Source of the DNA: Lingula anatina
Lineage: Eukaryota > Brachiopoda > Lingulata > Lingulida > Lingulidae
Direction: 5' to 3'
Assembly: GCF_001039355.2 (NCBI RefSeq)
Contig: NW_019773901.1
Coordinates: 1-35,433 of the forward strand
Length of the DNA stretch: 35,433 nucleotides
Part shown: piece by piece, positions 32,016 through 35,433 of the stretch
How positions within the stretch are numbered: position 1 is the first letter of the stretch
How the letters are laid out: every line of letters starts with the position of its first letter
Translations under genes and position numbers: made by a program
Notes under the pieces: model-generated
Told to the model about the DNA's origin: nothing
Seen by the model: the letters and a program-made list of their open reading frames with translations, nothing else
The model's database searches: none

Positions 32016-33500
32016 CACCAACACACACACGCACGTAAACTTTTATTCAAGCACACAAATAATTTTAATTACAAAAAATTGATTAAATCGCCTTACTCAT
32101 CATTGAACACATACATGCCATTAGCAGAGAGTAATATAGTCGAGTGACGCGAACAAGTTAAGTCCAAACCCAACTGAACAAAGCACCGTTCAATTTTTAT
32201 ACATGTAAATATGTAAACATTACACCATCACAAAACATCCTACTGCCCATACTTATTATTTTTATTTATTTTCATATCTCCCGTGTTTTTTTTTTATTTA
32301 CCTAGTCATGTCTGTAATTATATATATAATTAATTAATAAACAGGGTATGCCAGAGTGTTTGACTTTGTTACTTCTCTCTGCGTACGCATCGCGTTTTAC
32401 ACATTTGTTCACATCAGACTAGAAATTGAAATTCAAAACAAATATTTATATCCATACACAAAATTGCAGCCCACCTTGCTAAATAGAACACTTCCCCTTT
32501 CCACCCGCTTCCCGCTTTTCTTACTGTTGTTTTGAAGAAAATGGTTATACATCTCCCCTACTTCCCTCTTGTTATATCTTGACTAGTTTGTGCGGAAAGT
32601 TCGATCTCATTTGTTTTAATAGAAAGCGTTATTTCCATGTCGGGGTTTTATGTATCAACTTTGAGTTTAGATACATCTTCCTGGAAAACCGGCGTCCCAC
32701 TTAAAGAGTAAGAATGGGTTCAGAATGCGGTTCGTTTTCAACAAGTTTAGGCTCAGGAGGAAGGGCATTTCATCATCGCGCGGGTTACATGGTGCATTGC
32801 ATTGTAGATACCAAGTGTGCGTTCCCACAAACTAGCTAAGATTGAAATTTCGACATTACAGAAGAAAGTAAATATTATTGTAAAAATCGTAAAAAAAGTC
32901 ATTGAACGCTGTGTTTTTACCTCTTGGTGTTCATTAATTAGCAAAGTCAAGATTATAGGAAGCTCACCGTGTGTCTTGACAGCGCCCCTTGCATGGCAAG
33001 TACGACCTGAAGATCAACAATGGATAGAGATGTAGGTGTCTCGCCTACCTGTTCATACCGTAGGGTATATCGTTATCTCTGAAATGAGGGCATCATTTGG
33101 TGCCCTGAAAAGGTCATTTAATTATAAATGGGTCGAAGTGTCTCGCCTCTAATAGTGGACCGAGGTTGACATGACAGTGGGATGGGGATAGGAGAAAGGT
33201 GGGTTGGTTGCAGGAAACGCTTTTCAGCTAACAAATAATCTCCATCCGCTGCAAATCTAGGGAAAGGGGAGATAAAATTAAATAAACGTGAAGGGGGGGG
33301 GGGGGGAGGGGGGGTACTTGGTCCGTAAACAAGTTATCTCACTTCGTTTGGTGACCTTTCGCTAGTAATGTCTGATGAAGTTGTGAATTACACATGCCTG
33401 TGTGTGCTCGCTCATTTAATAACTATTCAAAGAAACATTAAGGCGTACTAGTTAATTAAATGATATGATAATTTAATAAAGCGCTAAATTGCTTTCAGAT
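32016..33500. other. Intergenic DNA, no gene seen
   Basis: GTGTCTCGCCT occurs twice (33034 and 33139). ORFs here are short and mirrored on the two strands. Confidence 0.4.
33293..33314 (+). repeat. G-rich tract, possible G-quadruplex
   Basis: Fourteen Gs, one A, then seven Gs. The tract could fold as a G-quadruplex on the plus strand. Confidence 0.7.
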
Positions 33501-33503
33501 TGA

Positions 33504-33910
33504 GTGGCTTAGATGTCTGGGACGCCTACTAAACTGCTAAACGATAGTTAATTACCCCCTAACAGCTTTAGTAGACGTGACAGATACTTAAGCCGCTTAA
33601 GTTGATAGTAATTTAGTGAGAATCCCCTGGAGATAGATCGATCCACAGTTAGTACGATACCTCTGACTGGGTTCTCATCCTTAGATCGAGCTAACAGGAT
33701 CGGTCCATCTCCATGGGGTTTCTAGCTATTTAAATTGCATGCAGCTTAAGTGGCCTAGATGTCTGGGACGCCTACTAACCTGCTAAACGATAATCAATTA
33801 TCCCCTATCAGCTTCAGTAGGCGCGACAGTTATCTAAGACGCTAAAGTTAATTTCAAGTAAGCGAGAATCCCCCTTTCAGATAGTTCGATCCAAAGTTAG
33901 CGCGATAGGG
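33504..33910. repeat. Palindromic element duplicated in tandem (period about 246 bp)
   Basis: The left arm GTGGCTTAGATGTCTGGGAC (33504-33533 overall) pairs with the right arm at 33567-33597, giving a roughly 30-bp stem with mismatches. The same hairpin recurs at 33750-33845. A second inverted pair lies between: 33620-33655 against 33685-33722, around GAGAATCCCCTGGAGATAG and CCATCTCCATGGGGTTTCT. Confidence 0.65.
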
Positions 33911-34434
33911 TCTGGGAATGGTCTCTTTGGGAATGGTCTCTTACTTATATCACAAAATGTGGTATTTGGACGCATATTTTAAGCAATGTGTTAGTAAGCG
34001 CGTAAATTCCGTCATACAAATCTACGCCATTTGGAGGATTTACAAACTAGGTGGATGGATAACTTGGTCTGTTATTTATTGTTGTTGATTGTCCAGAATG
34101 AACTGCCATTATTATTAGTAAACGATAGTGATTCTAGCAAGATTGCATTTGAACTCACTTCTTCCCACAAAACCCAACCAAAATGCCACCATAAAGTATC
34201 GAAAAGTTTGATTAAAATAAAACAAAAGAGCATAGATTCATATATTCCAAAATTTGATATTTGAACGTATTCATTTTGTTTTCCATATGTGCCGTCGGTC
34301 GTTTTTCGACTTGAATACTGTGTGATTACGCGTGTAAATTGCGTCACTTTACAAACTGGGTGGATGGTTAAGTTGGTCTATTATTTATGTTCTTGTTAAT
34401 CCACAATGAACTGTCATAATATAAATTCAAATCA

Positions 34435-34436
<2 letters not shown>

Positions 34437-34472
<36 letters not shown>
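34437..34472. repeat. (CT)n microsatellite in R1 copy 6
   Basis: Eighteen uninterrupted units. Confidence 0.95.
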
Positions 34473-34475
<3 letters not shown>

Positions 34476-34616
34476 TCTGAAATACAATAACCACTCAAAT
34501 AAGTGCTTAGTCTGCAAATATTAATAGGAAAACATAATCAGTGTCGTTTTATTTTGTATCATGCACGGTGAAACGCTGATACAATAAGATGTTGGCTCAC
34601 TCACAGCACCCGAAGT

Positions 34617-34617
<1 letters not shown>

Positions 34618-34656
<39 letters not shown>
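34618..34656. repeat. 39-nt A run inside R1 copy 6
   Basis: An uninterrupted A run replaces the ACAAA segment found at this place in other R1 copies. It could be polymerase slippage or a retrotransposed tail. Confidence 0.9.
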
Positions 34657-34657
<1 letters not shown>

Positions 34658-34908
34658 AGCGGGAGAGCGATCTTTGATAATTACCCCTACTGTTGCATTT
34701 ATTATTTTGATAACTCCAATTTAATACCATTGGCTTTTTGATGCAGAGACTGAATTTCGCCTAAGAGGGCAACACGGATGTCAAATTTACACGGCTCTAA
34801 ATATTATTACAAATAATTATTTGTAAAATCTCTAATGCGTATTATAATTTGACTTAAACAAGTGGAATTAAAGATTGCATTTGAACTCACATCTTGCCTG
34901 CCCTGAGT

Positions 34909-34977
34909 GTCAGGGCACTATAAAGCTAGCTTGCTCACTAGCCATTACCTTGTGGGGTAGCTTTACAGTGCCCCTGA
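34909..34977. repeat. Imperfect hairpin bordering repeat D
   Basis: GTCAGGGCACTATAAAGCTA is matched in reverse complement by TAGCTTTACAGTGCCCCTGAC after a 30-nt spacer. It lies between the end of R1 copy 6 and repeat D copy 3. Confidence 0.5.
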
Positions 34978-34984
34978 CGAACAC

Positions 34985-35433
34985 CGGTGTAACATGAAAA
35001 TCTGACTTCCACCATGAAATTTTGACTCCCCCTCACAAAACTTTATTAATCTTAATTTATTTGAGTATATAATTTTAATCTTGTATTATTTATAATGGAG
35101 GATACATTGGCACTTTTTGAAAAATTTCATGAAAAATAAGAAAATTGAAAATGTGTATTTTCCTCACAATGACTCATATGAAAAGGCTATGAGAGTCCAA
35201 ATCCTACAGGCAGTAAGATGAATTCTTGTTTCAAAAAACCAATTTTCAACAAAAATTTCACCACCAAACTTTCAAATACTAACAAAAAAATACGTCACAA
35301 TGCAAATCATGTGAGAAACAGTTGTATGGTGACTAAATATTAAATAGGGCCTTCTCTTCATGGGAGTCCAAATCCCATAGGTATGAATATGAAAATTTTT
35401 TCATGATTTTTATTTTACCACCAAACTTTGATA
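34985..35433 (+). repeat. Repeat D, copy 3, running off the window
   Basis: It begins CCGGTGTAACATGAAAATC and includes GACTCCCCCTCAC, TATAATGGAGGATACATTGG and two ACCACCAAACTTT segments (about 35260 and 35420). Confidence 0.5.

Larger units (their letters stand above)
33940..34895 (+). repeat. R1 repeat copy 6
   Basis: It includes CATACAAATCTACGCCATTTGGAGG, two copies of the TTGGTCT-TTATTTAT segment, a CT tract at 34437-34472, the ATCAGTGTCGTTTTATTTTGTA block, a 39-nt A run (34618-34656) and the right half. The 45 nt before the CT tract are nearly identical to those at 25285-25323. Confidence 0.65.

Overview
The window looks like AT-rich, intron-containing animal nuclear DNA. It has splice sites, long intergenic stretches full of microsatellites, tRNA-derived SINEs and MITE-like inverted-repeat elements, and no operon structure. 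The family content (GIMAP/AIG1-type GTPases, a Hedgehog-type Hint domain, a SINE with a downstream core of the kind I recall from molluscs) suggests a marine invertebrate, perhaps a lophotrochozoan such as a mollusc or brachiopod. The taxon is a low-confidence inference.

Three protein-coding loci can be supported, all AIG1/GIMAP-like GTPases. Gene A (minus strand, 7139-9190) and gene B (minus strand, 29414-31587) are paralogues in a diverged segmental duplication (about 6560-9220 and 27620-31635). Splice sites and reading phase reconstruct the same three-exon model in both: a tiny first exon ending in AT, so that the start codon is split by intron 1; a 589-nt exon with the whole GTPase domain; and a short last exon encoding a Cys-Cys pair followed by a hydrophobic C-terminal anchor. 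Between them on the plus strand lies gene C (13002-14381 visible). It is one uninterrupted exon encoding an AIG1 GTPase fused to a Hedgehog-type Hint (self-cleaving) domain that keeps the candidate catalytic Cys, the (S/T)xxH motif and the C-terminal SCY motif. This AIG1-Hint fusion is the most unusual thing in the window.

Region by region: 1-5570 is non-coding with a 175-bp tandem duplication, a (CA)n tract, the first copy of a dispersed repeat family (called R1 here) and a possible regulatory cluster near 962-1010. A MITE-like element lies at 5579-6003. 6560-9220 is duplication copy A with gene A. 9230-13000 is intergenic and may hide upstream exons of gene C. 13002-14381 is gene C. 14382-22850 is repeat-rich intergenic DNA with a tRNA-like SINE and a repeat called D here. 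22852-23531 is a long fold-back element. 23625-26950 is a cluster of R1 copies, one carrying a clean MITE insertion. 27620-31635 is duplication copy B with gene B, enlarged by a SINE and a fold-back element absent from copy A. 31640-35433 is intergenic, with a duplicated palindromic element, a G-rich tract, another R1 copy and another D copy.

Taken together, the genes suggest a GIMAP-type locus in which two members are predicted to be tail-anchored in membranes and the third may be released or modified by self-processing. No autonomous transposase, reverse transcriptase, rRNA, CRISPR array or intact tRNA was recognised.
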